Positions 1-8,560 of a stretch of DNA of 64,000 nucleotides are shown here, in pieces. The first letter of the stretch is position 1. Every line of letters starts with the position of its first letter. Origin of the DNA: UBA668 sp041394605 (GTDB taxonomy: Bacteria > Actinomycetota > Acidimicrobiia > Acidimicrobiales > Ilumatobacteraceae); contig JAWKHX010000009.1 in the NCBI GenBank assembly GCA_041394605.1, positions 62,001-126,000 of the forward strand, in the 5' to 3' direction. A model generated the notes under the pieces. It saw only the letters and a program-made list of their open reading frames with translations. It was not told the DNA's origin and did no database searches. A program made the translations under genes and the position numbers.

Positions 1-696
1 CAGGAGCGCGTCAACTATGTGAAGCGCACCGCCGTCAGTGGCGAGGGCACCGGCATTCCGGACTTCACGTTCCTCCTGCCGAAGGGCCACGTGCTGTTCA
101 TGGACGTCAAGTTCCCCATGGCCGCGTACCTCAAGTACCTGGAGGCCGGCACCGAGGCCGAGCGCTCCGCCCACCGTGCCGCGTTCGTGCGCGACGTGCG
201 GGCCCGGGTGCGCGAACTGGCCAAGCGGGAGTACGCCCGGGTCGACGACCGGCCCGCGGTGGACAATGTGCTCCTGTTCGTGCCCAACGAGAGCCTGGCC
301 GCCTTCATCCACGAGGCCGACGGCCAGCTGGTGGAGGACGCCCTGCGCGAGCGGGTGGTCATCTGCTCACCGCTCACCCTGTTCGCCTTCCTCGGCGTCA
401 TCCGCCAGGCATTCGACAACTTCATGATCGAGCAGACCAGCCAGGAGATCCTCGGCTTGCTCGGCAAGTTCAGCCAGCAGTGGGAGAAGTACACGGACTC
501 GGTGGACAAGGTGAAGCGCCAGTTCGACGGAGTGGCCCGCGCCTTCGACGAGCTCACCACCACCCGCCGGCGGGCGCTGGAGCGGCCGCTCACCGCCATC
601 GAGGACCTCCGCCGCCGCCAGTCACTGCCGGTGGACGGCCAGTTGTTCGGCACCGACGAGCTGGACTGGGACAATGTCCGCGAGCTCGGCGCCTGA
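1..696 (+). CDS. rmuC: DNA recombination protein RmuC, C-terminal part (5' end outside window)
   Basis: The reading frame is open from base 1 and runs 231 codons to a TGA, so the N-terminal coiled coil lies outside the window. The visible part is the conserved RmuC catalytic-fold domain. IPDFTFLLP is followed by MDVKFP, the D...D-x-K arrangement of the PD-(D/E)xK nuclease fold; LLFVPNE and the helical stretch FDNFMIEQTSQEILGLL are also family-typical. RmuC proteins limit inversions and recombination at short repeats; a nuclease activity is predicted from the fold, not shown here. The following genes (acetyltransferase, then exonuclease VII) are on the same strand. The call is firm; only the start is missing. 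Confidence 0.9.
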   Translation, partial: QERVNYVKRTAVSGEGTGIPDFTFLLPKGHVLFMDVKFPMAAYLKYLEAGTEAERSAHRAAFVRDVRARVRELAKREYARVDDRPAVDNVLLFVPNESLAAFIHEADGQLVEDALRERVVICSPLTLFAFLGVIRQAFDNFMIEQTSQEILGLLGKFSQQWEKYTDSVDKVKRQFDGVARAFDELTTTRRRALERPLTAIEDLRRRQSLPVDGQLFGTDELDWDNVRELGA

Positions 697-743
697 CCCC
701 GTGGCCGGGGGCACGTCCGGCGTCACGGCGTAACCTCGGGCCG

Positions 744-1361
744 ATGTCCGCGCCTGCGCCCACCGCTGCCACCATCACGCCCACGCTGGCCCAGGTGGCG
801 CGCCTGAGGGAGGTGGTGGGCGCTGCGTTCGTGGACGACCCGATGTTCCAGTGGTTGTTCCACGAGCCCGCCGGCCGCGCCGATGCCTGTGCGGCGTGGT
901 TGGGGCTGTTCGTGGAGGCCTTCGCATTGGGCGGCACGGTGGACATCGTCACCGCCGCCGACGGCACCGTGGCCGGCGCTGCCCTGTGGCGGCTGGGCCA
1001 GGGCGAGATGCCATTCCCCTCGGCCCCGTCGGTGGGCGGGCTGATGGTGGCCGTGTTGGGTGCCGAGCTCACGATGGAGCGGGGTGGCGCTTTGCGGGCC
1101 TTCGCCGAGCACAAGCCCGACCCGCCGTTCCACTACCTGCAGTTCCTCGCCGTGCATCCCGCCCGGCAGGGCCAGGGGCTGGGCCGGGTGCTGCTGGGCC
1201 ACGGCCTGGCGCGGGCCGCGGCGTCGGGCACGCCGGTGTACCTGGAGAGCACCAACCCGCGAAACCTGGCCTTCTACCACTCGATGGGCCTGTCGCAGAT
1301 CGGCACGTTCACGCTGGAGGGCGGTGGGCCACCGGCGTTCCGCATGTGGTGGCAGCCGTGA
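744..1361 (+). CDS. GNAT family N-acetyltransferase
   Basis: This 205-residue protein matches the GNAT fold. It has an N-terminal helix region (VARLREVVGAAFVDDPMF), a central strand LQFLAVHPARQGQGLG containing the acetyl-CoA pyrophosphate loop (R-x-G-Q-G-L-G, about residues 137-143), and a C-terminal YLESTNPRNLAFYHSMG that typically closes the cofactor site. The substrate cannot be told from sequence. The start is the ATG that begins MSAPAPTA. The stop overlaps the GTG start of xseA in GTGA, so the two are translationally coupled although their functions look unrelated. Confidence 0.85.
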   Translation: MSAPAPTAATITPTLAQVARLREVVGAAFVDDPMFQWLFHEPAGRADACAAWLGLFVEAFALGGTVDIVTAADGTVAGAALWRLGQGEMPFPSAPSVGGLMVAVLGAELTMERGGALRAFAEHKPDPPFHYLQFLAVHPARQGQGLGRVLLGHGLARAAASGTPVYLESTNPRNLAFYHSMGLSQIGTFTLEGGGPPAFRMWWQP

Positions 1362-2707
1362 GCCAGCCGGGGTTCGACTTCGGCGACGTCGGTGAGGACG
1401 GCGACCTCGACGATCACGGCTCGCCCACGTACAGCGTCGGCGAGCTGGCCGAGGCCATCAACGGCGCGTTGCAGCGCCGGTTCGACGACGGGGTGTGGGT
1501 GCGTGGCGAGATCCAGGGCTGGAACGAGCGCGGTGGCCACGCCTACTTCCAACTCGTGGAGGACGGCGAGGACGGCAAGGCCACCCTCAACGTGCAGTTC
1601 TTCGCCAACAACCGCATGCGGTTCCGGCCGGTGCTGCAGAAGGCCAAGCTGCGGCTGGGCAACGGGCTGAAGGTGCGCATCCACGGCCGGCTGGACTTCT
1701 ACGCCCCGTTCGGGCGCCTGGGCCTCACGATGGACGGCATCGACACCCGGTTCACGCTGGGCGACCTGGCCCTGCAGCGCGACGACGTGGTGCGCCGCCT
1801 CGTGGCCGGCGGCCTGTACGACCGCAACCGCCGCCTGCCCCTGTCGCCGGCCCCGTTGCGGGTCGGCGTCGTCACCAGCCTGGCCAGCGCAGCATGGGCG
1901 GACTTCCTGCACGAGGTGGAGCGCAGCGGCATCGGGTTCCAGCTGAGGGTGGTGGACGTGCGGGTGCAGGGCGAATGGGCGGTCACGGAGGTCACCGCCG
2001 GGCTGCGCACGCTGGGGCGGGCCACCGACCTGGACGCCGTGGTGGTCATCCGCGGCGGCGGCAGCCGCACCGAACTGGCCACCTTCGACCACGAGGCCAT
2101 CGCCACCGCCATCGCCACCGCCGGGGTGCCGGTGCTCACCGGGCTGGGTCACGAGATCGACCGCAGTGTGGCCGACGAGGTGGCACACCTGGCGCTGAAG
2201 ACGCCCACGGCCTGCGCCGCCGCGCTGGTGGAGCGCGTGCAGGCGTTCGAGGCCCGCATGGAGGCCGGCTGGGAAGGGGTGTTGCGCCAGGCCGCCCAGG
2301 GCCTCGGTGCGGCGCAGGGCGAGGTGGCCGCCGCCGCCGGTTCCATCCGCCACCGCGTGGTCGCCGCGGTGGACCGCAGCACCGAGCGGCTGGCTCACCG
2401 TGCCCACCGGGTGGGTGCCGGCGCCACCCGCACGGTGGAACGCGCCGAGGCCAGGGTGGCCGGCGCCGGTGCCGTGCTCGCCCGCACGCCCGCCCGGCTG
2501 GACCCTGAAGCCCGCCATCTGGACGCGCTGGCCGAGCGCGTGCGCCTGCTGGACCCTGCCACCACCATGGCCCGCGGCTGGTCCATCACCCGCACCGCCG
2601 ACGGCCGCACCGTTCGCCACGCCGCCGACCTGGCGCCGGGCGACCTGATCCTCACCACCTTCGCCGACGGCACGGCCCGCAGCCGTGTGGAGGAGACCAC
2701 GTCATGA
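1358..2707 (+). CDS. xseA: Exodeoxyribonuclease VII large subunit
   Basis: XseA, 449 residues, is the catalytic subunit of exonuclease VII, which degrades single-stranded DNA from both ends in the cytoplasm. An N-terminal OB-fold (YSVGELAEAINGAL to MDGIDTRFTLGDLA, about residues 25-145) is followed by the catalytic core with VVVIRGGGSRTELATFD and GLGHEIDRSVADEVA, both hallmarks of the family, then a long helical tail that binds the small subunits. The GTG start was chosen because it overlaps the upstream stop in GTGA and gives the usual N-terminal length. It is followed by xseB with an ATGA overlap, the normal two-gene arrangement. Confidence 0.95.
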   Translation: MSQPGFDFGDVGEDGDLDDHGSPTYSVGELAEAINGALQRRFDDGVWVRGEIQGWNERGGHAYFQLVEDGEDGKATLNVQFFANNRMRFRPVLQKAKLRLGNGLKVRIHGRLDFYAPFGRLGLTMDGIDTRFTLGDLALQRDDVVRRLVAGGLYDRNRRLPLSPAPLRVGVVTSLASAAWADFLHEVERSGIGFQLRVVDVRVQGEWAVTEVTAGLRTLGRATDLDAVVVIRGGGSRTELATFDHEAIATAIATAGVPVLTGLGHEIDRSVADEVAHLALKTPTACAAALVERVQAFEARMEAGWEGVLRQAAQGLGAAQGEVAAAAGSIRHRVVAAVDRSTERLAHRAHRVGAGATRTVERAEARVAGAGAVLARTPARLDPEARHLDALAERVRLLDPATTMARGWSITRTADGRTVRHAADLAPGDLILTTFADGTARSRVEETTS

Positions 2708-2925
2708 GCCCCACCCCCGACACCGCACCGCCGTCCGGCTACGCCGAGGCGCTGGCCGAGCTGGATGGCATCCTCGCCCAGCTGGAGCGCAGCGACGTGG
2801 ACGTGGACGTCCTGGCCGCCAACGTGCAGCGAGCCGCCGTCCTCATCGCGTTCTGCCGGGAGCGGATCACCAGCGCCCGCCTGCAGATCGAGCAGGTGGT
2901 GGCCAGTCTCGACGACGCGGACTGA
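2704..2925 (+). CDS. xseB: Exodeoxyribonuclease VII small subunit
   Basis: XseB, 73 residues, begins inside the xseA stop codon (ATGA). The core GYAEALAELDGILAQLERSDVD is the conserved helix of the family (usual pattern F-E-A-L-x-E-L-E-x-I-V-x-x-L-E), followed by a second helix RAAVLIAFCRERITSARLQI. Several copies assemble along the XseA helical tail. Length and position immediately after xseA make the call secure. Confidence 0.93.
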   Translation: MSPTPDTAPPSGYAEALAELDGILAQLERSDVDVDVLAANVQRAAVLIAFCRERITSARLQIEQVVASLDDAD

Positions 2926-2980
2926 ACCGCCGAGCGGGCCGCGGGGTCGTCGCCGGCGTTTGCCCGTAGTCTCAACGGAC

Positions 2981-4045
2981 GTGACGTCGGCCCCGGTCCC
3001 TGCTTCGCTCGCCGAGATCGCGGCCAGGGTGGAGGCCCGGCTGGCCGAGGTGCTGGCACCGGAAGAGGCCCGCTGGAGCGCGTTCGACCCCGATCTCGCC
3101 GACCCCGTCCGCGAGATCGGCCGGCTCGTGCTGGGGGGCGGCAAGCGGCTGCGTCCGGCGTTCTGCCACTGGGGCTATGCCGCCGCAGGTGGCGACCCGG
3201 CCGACGGCATCGTCGCCGACGCCGGTGCCGCGTTCGAGCTGATGCATGCCTTCGCGTTGTTCCACGACGACGTGATGGACGACGCCGCCAGCCGGCGCGG
3301 CCAGCCCACCACCCACACCCTGTTCGCCGAGCGGCACGCCGCCGCGGGGTGGGCGGGCGAGAGCCGGCGCTTCGGCGACGGGATGGCCATCCTGGTGGGC
3401 GATCTGGCCTTCGTGCTGGCCGATCAGCTGCTGGCCTCGGCCAATGGTCCGGCCTGGGCGGTGTGGAACGAGTTGCGCATCGAACTGAACATCGGTCAGG
3501 TGCTGGACATCGTGGGCAGCGTGCGCAACGACCGCACCCGGGAGAAGGCCGAGCGCATCTGCCGCTACAAGAGCGGCAAGTACACCATCGAGCGCCCGTT
3601 GCACCTGGGCGCCCTGCTGGCCGACCCGGTGCACGGCCAGTCGCTGCTGCCGGCGCTCAGCTTCTACGGCCTGCCGCTGGGCGACGCGTTCCAGATGCGC
3701 GACGACGTGATGGGCGCCTTCGGTGACCCGGAGGTCACCGGCAAGCCGGTGGGCGGCGACCTGCGCGAAGGCAAGCCGACCCCGCTGATGGCCCGGGCGG
3801 TGGAGGCTGCCACCCCCGCGCAGGCGGAGGTCCTGGCGATGGTGGGGTGCAAGGACCTCACGGACAGCGACGTTGCCCGCGTGCAGCAGGTCATCGTGGA
3901 CACCGGCGCGCTCGCCGACCTGGAGGCCACGATCGACCGGCTCACCAGCGAGGCGGTGTTCGCGATCGAGCAGGCGCCGGTGGCCGAGGCCGCCCGCACC
4001 GAACTGGTGGCGCTGGCCGCGTACGTCAGCCGCCGCCAGGTCTGA
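2981..4045 (+). CDS. Polyprenyl (geranylgeranyl-type) diphosphate synthase
   Basis: This trans-isoprenyl diphosphate synthase, 354 residues, condenses isopentenyl diphosphate with allylic diphosphates. Visible motifs are GGGKRLRPAF near residue 45, the first aspartate-rich motif in FHDDVMDDAASRRGQ near residue 95, KSGKYTIERPL near residue 200 (the conserved GKT-like site) and the second aspartate-rich motif in QMRDDVMGAFGD near residue 240. Chain length cannot be fixed from sequence alone; the region before the first DDxxD is AFELMHAFALFHDD, without a bulky aromatic directly before the motif, which favours C20 or longer. The start is a GTG after a 55-bp gap from xseB; the next gene is convergent. 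Confidence 0.88.
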   Translation: MTSAPVPASLAEIAARVEARLAEVLAPEEARWSAFDPDLADPVREIGRLVLGGGKRLRPAFCHWGYAAAGGDPADGIVADAGAAFELMHAFALFHDDVMDDAASRRGQPTTHTLFAERHAAAGWAGESRRFGDGMAILVGDLAFVLADQLLASANGPAWAVWNELRIELNIGQVLDIVGSVRNDRTREKAERICRYKSGKYTIERPLHLGALLADPVHGQSLLPALSFYGLPLGDAFQMRDDVMGAFGDPEVTGKPVGGDLREGKPTPLMARAVEAATPAQAEVLAMVGCKDLTDSDVARVQQVIVDTGALADLEATIDRLTSEAVFAIEQAPVAEAARTELVALAAYVSRRQV

Positions 4046-4066
4046 CGCGCAGGCCCGGCTGCCCGT

Positions 4067-4714
4067 TCAGAGGGCCGCGAAGCGGGCCAGGGCCTCCTCC
4101 CGGCTGCACTCCACCACGGCCATCTCGCGGACCACCGCCTCCAGCCACGGCGGCCGGACCACCCCGGTGACGGCCAGCGGCTCGTCCAGGCCGGAGTGCT
4201 CCAGCGCCAGCCGCACGAAGAGGGCGGCGTAGTCCGGTGGTCGGAGGTCCTTGGACAACTCGTGCAGGGCGTACGGGTCCGGGGCGGCGCCATCGGACGG
4301 TGCGAGGATCACGAAGTCGGCCGATGTCGGCCCGGACGGACCGCCCCACAGGCCCGGGCCGTCGCACAGCACTGCGCCGCGGACCTGGCTGGCGCGGGCG
4401 CCGGCGAGCATCAGCGCGATGTAGGCGCCGAAGCCACGGCCCACGACAGTGCACTCGCCCAGATGGGCCAGCGCGACATCCGCGTCGGCGAGGATGATCT
4501 CGGCGGAGTAGCCGCCGCCGACCGGCACGGTGGACTGGCCATGGCCGGTGAAGTCCAGCGCGAAGACCGGCCCGGGCCAGACGATCCACTCCGGCATCAC
4601 GTCGGGTGACTGCTCGCCAAGGCCGTGCAGCAGCAGCAGCGGCCGCCCGCTGCCCTCCTGCAACTGGTGCAGGGCCAGCTGCACCTGGTTGTGGGCGAGG
4701 AACTGGGTGCTCAC
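4067..4714 (-). CDS. Alpha/beta-hydrolase-like protein lacking the catalytic serine
   Basis: The protein is 215 residues with an alpha/beta-hydrolase N-terminal half: LLLLHGLGEQ (oxyanion strand), VFALDFTGHGQS, then VVGRGFGAYIAL where the nucleophile elbow should be. The usual G-x-S-x-G reads G-R-G-F-G, so the serine is replaced by glycine. The C-terminus ends soon after WLEAVVREMAVVE with no recognisable late histidine. It is therefore probably non-catalytic. The GTG start overlaps the stop of the upstream hydrolase gene (GTGA), so the two are co-translated; a regulatory or binding role beside the active partner is an inference. Confidence 0.7.
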   Translation of the reverse strand: MSTQFLAHNQVQLALHQLQEGSGRPLLLLHGLGEQSPDVMPEWIVWPGPVFALDFTGHGQSTVPVGGGYSAEIILADADVALAHLGECTVVGRGFGAYIALMLAGARASQVRGAVLCDGPGLWGGPSGPTSADFVILAPSDGAAPDPYALHELSKDLRPPDYAALFVRLALEHSGLDEPLAVTGVVRPPWLEAVVREMAVVECSREEALARFAAL

Positions 4715-5622
4715 TGCCCACCTCCGAGGAAGTCGATGACCAACCCGGCCACCACGTCGGGTTGCTCGATGTGCACGAAGTGCCCCACGCCCTCCAACAC
4801 CTCGAGCCGCCCACCCACAGGGATCAGCGGCCGGATCTGGTCGGGTACGGTGCCCCAGCCCATGGGCTCTTGCTCGGTGCCGATGACACCGAGGAACGGC
4901 ATGCCCAGGCCGGGCATGCGGTACGAGGTCCACTCCGGGCGCCACGGGCCGAACCCGCCGAAGCGCATGGATGGGTCCAGCTTCCAGCGCCACCCGTCCT
5001 CGCTCTCGAACGCGCCCACGGTGACCAGGTAGCGCAGCCAGTCCATCGACAGGCGGGGGTTGGAGCGGGCCCGGCGGGCCGCCAGTTCGTCCAGCGTGCC
5101 CGGCTTGCGGGTGGCCGTGGCGGTGCTGCGCCGGTGGTCCAGCCAACCGGCCAGGTCGCTGGCCACCATCCGGCCGCGCTCGTGTTCGCTGACGTCGCTC
5201 ATCGGCCGCTTGGAGGGCAGGCCGTCGAGGTTGATGAGGTGGCTGAAGCGGAACGGCTGGGCATCGGCCAGTTGGATCATGAGGGCTCCGCCCTTGCTGT
5301 GGCCCACCACCGGAGCGGGCCGGTGGGTGAAGTGGGTCATCACCCCGATGGCGTCGCGGATGTCCGCGTCCCACCCGTAGAGGGCGGCGCGACCGCTGTC
5401 GCCGTGGCCCCGCTGGTCCCACGTGATGACCCTCCACCCGGCGGCGGCCAGGCGAGGGGCGAATTCGTCGTACGTGCGCCCGAAGTCCGACCCGCCGTGC
5501 ACCAGGAACAGGGGCTGGGCGGTCTCGTCGCCCCACTCGTGGACGGCGATCATCACCCCGTCCACGTCCAGTTCGTGCTGGCGGGCGGGTGACTGGGCGC
5601 CAGGGAAGGTCACGGTCGTCAC
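4711..5622 (-). CDS. Alpha/beta hydrolase
   Basis: This 303-residue hydrolase has an intact-looking triad frame: FLVHGGSDFGRT (oxyanion region), WDQRGHGDSG, the nucleophile elbow VVGHSKGGALM (serine about residue 105) and a late histidine in GVGHFVHIEQPD. This pattern is shared by esterases, epoxide hydrolases and C-C bond hydrolases, so the substrate is unknown. GTG was chosen as start because it opens TTVTFPGAQSP in frame with the conserved fold. Its stop overlaps the start of a second, serine-less hydrolase. The promoter presumably lies in the 57 bp separating it from the divergent LysM lipoprotein gene. Confidence 0.82.
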   Translation of the reverse strand: MTTVTFPGAQSPARQHELDVDGVMIAVHEWGDETAQPLFLVHGGSDFGRTYDEFAPRLAAAGWRVITWDQRGHGDSGRAALYGWDADIRDAIGVMTHFTHRPAPVVGHSKGGALMIQLADAQPFRFSHLINLDGLPSKRPMSDVSEHERGRMVASDLAGWLDHRRSTATATRKPGTLDELAARRARSNPRLSMDWLRYLVTVGAFESEDGWRWKLDPSMRFGGFGPWRPEWTSYRMPGLGMPFLGVIGTEQEPMGWGTVPDQIRPLIPVGGRLEVLEGVGHFVHIEQPDVVAGLVIDFLGGGQ

Positions 5623-5679
5623 CCGGTCGAGGCTACGGCGCGTTCGGTCGTCCGTCCGAACCCGCCTACACTTCGGCGC

Positions 5680-6051
5680 GTGCGAGCTTCGCGACGGGCG
5701 GTGACGGCGCTGATGGCAGTGGTCATCGGTGGCGCGCCCGTGGTGCTGGCGGCGTGCGGCGACGACGAGCAGCAGGTGTCGGACACCCTGCCCCCGATCG
5801 CCACCACCACCACGACCACCATGCTCGCCATCACCACCACCACGATCCCGCTGGTCTACGAGGTGCAGCCGGGCGACATCCTCACCGTCATCGCCGAGCA
5901 GTTCGGCGTGACCATGGAGGACATCATGGCGCTCAACGGGATCGACAACCCCGACCACATCGAGGTCGGGCAGAAGCTGAAGATCCCTCAGCCGGGGCAG
6001 GTGATCCCCACCACCACGACCGCGGTCCCCGAGACGACCGCCGGCGGCTGA
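5680..6051 (+). CDS. LysM-domain lipoprotein
   Basis: The 123-residue precursor has a twin-arginine-like start (RASRRAV), a hydrophobic stretch and the lipobox VVLAAC, so it should be a membrane-anchored lipoprotein exposed outside the cytoplasmic membrane. After a Thr-rich linker comes one LysM domain: YEVQPGDILTVIAEQFGV, MEDIMALNGIDNPDHIEVGQKLKIP (about residues 58-105). LysM binds N-acetylglucosamine-containing glycans such as peptidoglycan. A second Thr-rich tail follows. The start codon is GTG. A secreted CAP-domain gene follows 45 bp downstream on the same strand, so both may act at the cell wall. Confidence 0.85.
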   Translation: MRASRRAVTALMAVVIGGAPVVLAACGDDEQQVSDTLPPIATTTTTTMLAITTTTIPLVYEVQPGDILTVIAEQFGVTMEDIMALNGIDNPDHIEVGQKLKIPQPGQVIPTTTTAVPETTAGG

Positions 6052-6096
6052 ACCCGGCTAGGCTTTTCGTCTCGCGGGCAGATTCGGAGGAGTCCA

Positions 6097-7716
6097 TTGC
6101 CGCGTCGCGTCGCTGCCATTGCCGCCAGAGTTGCTGTTGTCGCTGTGATCGCCCTGAGTGTGGCGGTCACCTTTGAGGGTCCGTCGCCCGCGCCTACCGC
6201 GTCCGCCGCGTCGGGCTCACTCGCCTGCCCTTTCGGTAGCGAGTGGGAACTGCGCGACCTCGTCAACAACTACCGGCGGGCCAACAACCGATCCGCCCTG
6301 CCCCTCAGTGCGGAGCTGATGGCCAAGGCTCAGGCCTGGGCCGAGCATTGGCCGCCAGGTCCTTGGTGCACAGCAGTCTTGCCAACGGCGTGTCCGGTGG
6401 GTGGACGTACATCTCCGAGAACATCGCCTACAACTCAGCCTCGGTGGCTGCCGCCCAGGCGGCGCTGCAGGCGTCGTCGTCGCACCGCTTCAACATGCTC
6501 AGCACCGCTTCCACCGAGATGGGTCTGGGCATCGCTCAAGACGCCAACGGAACGATTTGGGTATCGGAGGTCTTCGTCGGCCGGCCGACGCCCACTGCCG
6601 GCTACGTGGCACCATCCGGCACAAGTGCCCTCAACACGGTGACGCCGACGGTGGTGTTCAACCCCGGCCGGGTCAACGGTGGCACCACATCGACGTTCCA
6701 GGTCACCGGCGTGGCCGGGCTGCCGGCAGGTGCCACTGCGGCCGTCGTCACGCTGGAGGCGTGGGACCCTGCGCCGCGGTGCTGATCCAGGGCCTCGGCC
6801 CCAACGGCGATCGCCTGTCCTCCAACCTCAACCTCACCAGCGGGGGCGCGGCCAACACCGCCGTCATCCCGCTGGCCGCCAACGGCACGATGCGGCTGCG
6901 CAACTCGGTCACCGTCACCTCAAGGTCACGGTCACCGGTTACTTCGCTGCCGTGTCCAGCTGTGTCTCCGCAGGGCGCTTCGTGCCGGTGGTGCCGTCCC
7001 GCCTGCTGGACACCCGCCCCGCGCACCTCAACGGCTACAGCGGGCCCAAGCCCGACGCCGGTGACACCGTGGTGGTGCAGGTCGGTGGCAGGGGGGGGTG
7101 CCGGCCACCGGTGTGCGGGCGGTGGTGCTGAACGTCACGGCGGTGATGCCGGAGGGCGCCGGCGATGTGCAGGCCGGGCAGTACGGCATGGCCGCGGGTG
7201 CCTGGCGCAACCTCGTGGTGTCTCGCCCTGGCCAGGTGATCGCCAACCTGGTGATCGTGCCGGTGGACAGCCAGGGCCGTGCCGCCCTGCGCACCACCGT
7301 GGGCACCCACCTGGTGGTGGATGTGGAGGGCTGGTTCACCACCACCTCCGCATCGGCCAGTTGGTCGGGCCTGTTCGTGCCCGTCACCCCCGTCGCGGTA
7401 CCTGGACACCCGCTACACCACGGGCCCCGTGCAGGCGGTCACCAACGTGCCGGTGGCGGACCATGGGTCGATGCCGTCGTGCCCGCGGGCCGTGCTCGGC
7501 AACCTCACGGTGATCCCCACCCAGACCACCACCTTCGTGCAGATCGGGCCGAGCAACCAGTTCTCCGGCGGGTCGTACAGCAACATCAACAACGACATCG
7601 TCGGGGAGCCGATCGCCAACGCGGCGCTGGTGATCACCGGCCAGGGCTACGACGTGGACACCTGGTCGTGGACGCCCACGCAGGTCATCGTGGACATTTC
7701 CGGCTGGTTCACCTGA
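6097..7716 (+). pseudogene. Secreted CAP-domain (SCP/PR1-like) protein, reading frame broken five times
   Basis: The N-terminus is a signal peptide (RRVAAIAARVAVVAVIALSV...ASAAS) starting at a TTG 5 bp after GGAGGAG. The CAP domain follows: LRDLVNNYRRANNRSALPLS, then in another frame HSSLANG, WTYISENIAYN and FVGRP. A long C-terminal region contains beta-rich repeats ending in VVDVEGWFT and VVDISGWFT, a pattern common in actinobacterial surface proteins. The frame changes near 6345, 6770, 6920, 7095 and 7395, each time resuming good coding sequence. Putting these together gives one protein of about 540 residues. Breaks near 7085-7095 lie in a run of G. Either the gene is decayed or the sequence carries indels. 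Confidence 0.7.
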
Positions 7717-7786
7717 CCTGCCGGAACGTTGTCCAGGTACTTTGGTCCCTAACGACCTGAGTTGACGGTTCTGTAACATGGATCCC

Positions 7787-8485
7787 ATGAGCTTCTGGCC
7801 CACCAAGGAACACTGGAGCGTTGGCCTGCCGTTGCGCACCAACCACTACCTCTGCCCGTCGCTGGAGAAGGACGGCTTCGTGTTGCTCACCCCGTACGAC
7901 GGGGAGATCCCCAAGGAGGAGTGGGAGAGCCTGGAGTACTTCGACTGGAAGAGCGGTGGCGACACCAACTTCGCTCCGCTGGCCTCGGCCGACGGCGAGT
8001 TGGAGTGCCGTGGCTTCTGGGACAAGGGCAAGCCCGACAAGGGCGCGATGTGGACGGCCAACGCCGAGAAGGCGCCCACGCTGCAGCGTTACGTGAACTC
8101 CATCGGGGCCAACTTCGGCCGGGTGCGGATCATCAAGCTCGAGCCCGCCACCCACGAAGAGGCGCTGAAGAGCTTCCACCGCGACGACAACAACCGCCTC
8201 AACCCGGAGGGTGAGGGCTGGGTCCTGCGCACGTGGATCGAACTCACCGACGACCCGGACAGCTACATGCTGCTGATGGACCTGGACGAGAACAACCTTC
8301 CGGATCCGTCCACCGAGCGCCGTGTGCCGCTGCCCCAGTACTCCCGCTTCGTGGTGGACACCCAGCGTCTCTGGCACGTGGTGGTGCACCGCCACAACCA
8401 CCCCCGCTACGCGCTCATCACCAGCGTGGAGAGCACCCCGCAATTCGAAGAATGGATCCAGAGCCAGGTCCCTGCCCTGGTGTGA
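7787..8485 (+). CDS. Unknown soluble protein, possibly related to aspartyl/asparaginyl hydroxylase-like oxygenases
   Basis: I do not recognise this 232-residue protein with certainty. It has no signal peptide or membrane segment and is rich in Trp and charged residues. The second half contains KSFHRDDNNRLNPEG, then WIELTDDPDSYMLLMD, and LWHVVVHRHNHPRYALITSV. The spacing of H-x-D, a later H, and an R close behind it resembles the 2-oxoglutarate/iron oxygenases of the aspartyl hydroxylase type, but this is a weak resemblance. Two ATG codons are possible (7778 and 7787); I chose the second, which opens MSFWPTKEHW. A strong hairpin follows the stop. Confidence 0.5.
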   Translation: MSFWPTKEHWSVGLPLRTNHYLCPSLEKDGFVLLTPYDGEIPKEEWESLEYFDWKSGGDTNFAPLASADGELECRGFWDKGKPDKGAMWTANAEKAPTLQRYVNSIGANFGRVRIIKLEPATHEEALKSFHRDDNNRLNPEGEGWVLRTWIELTDDPDSYMLLMDLDENNLPDPSTERRVPLPQYSRFVVDTQRLWHVVVHRHNHPRYALITSVESTPQFEEWIQSQVPALV

Positions 8486-8511
8486 TCCACCGGCCAGACT
8501 GATCTGCCGAA

Positions 8512-8541
8512 CGAGCCCGGCCCGGGCGGGGGCCGGGCTCG
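8512..8541. terminator. Hairpin between convergent genes, probable bidirectional terminator
   Basis: A perfect 12-bp stem, CGAGCCCGGCCC pairing with GGGCCGGGCTCG, encloses a 6-nt loop. It lies in the 75 bp between the stops of two convergent genes. There is no T run, which is common for terminators in very GC-rich genomes. Confidence 0.65.
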
Positions 8542-8560
8542 CTCGCGTCCGGAGTCCGGG

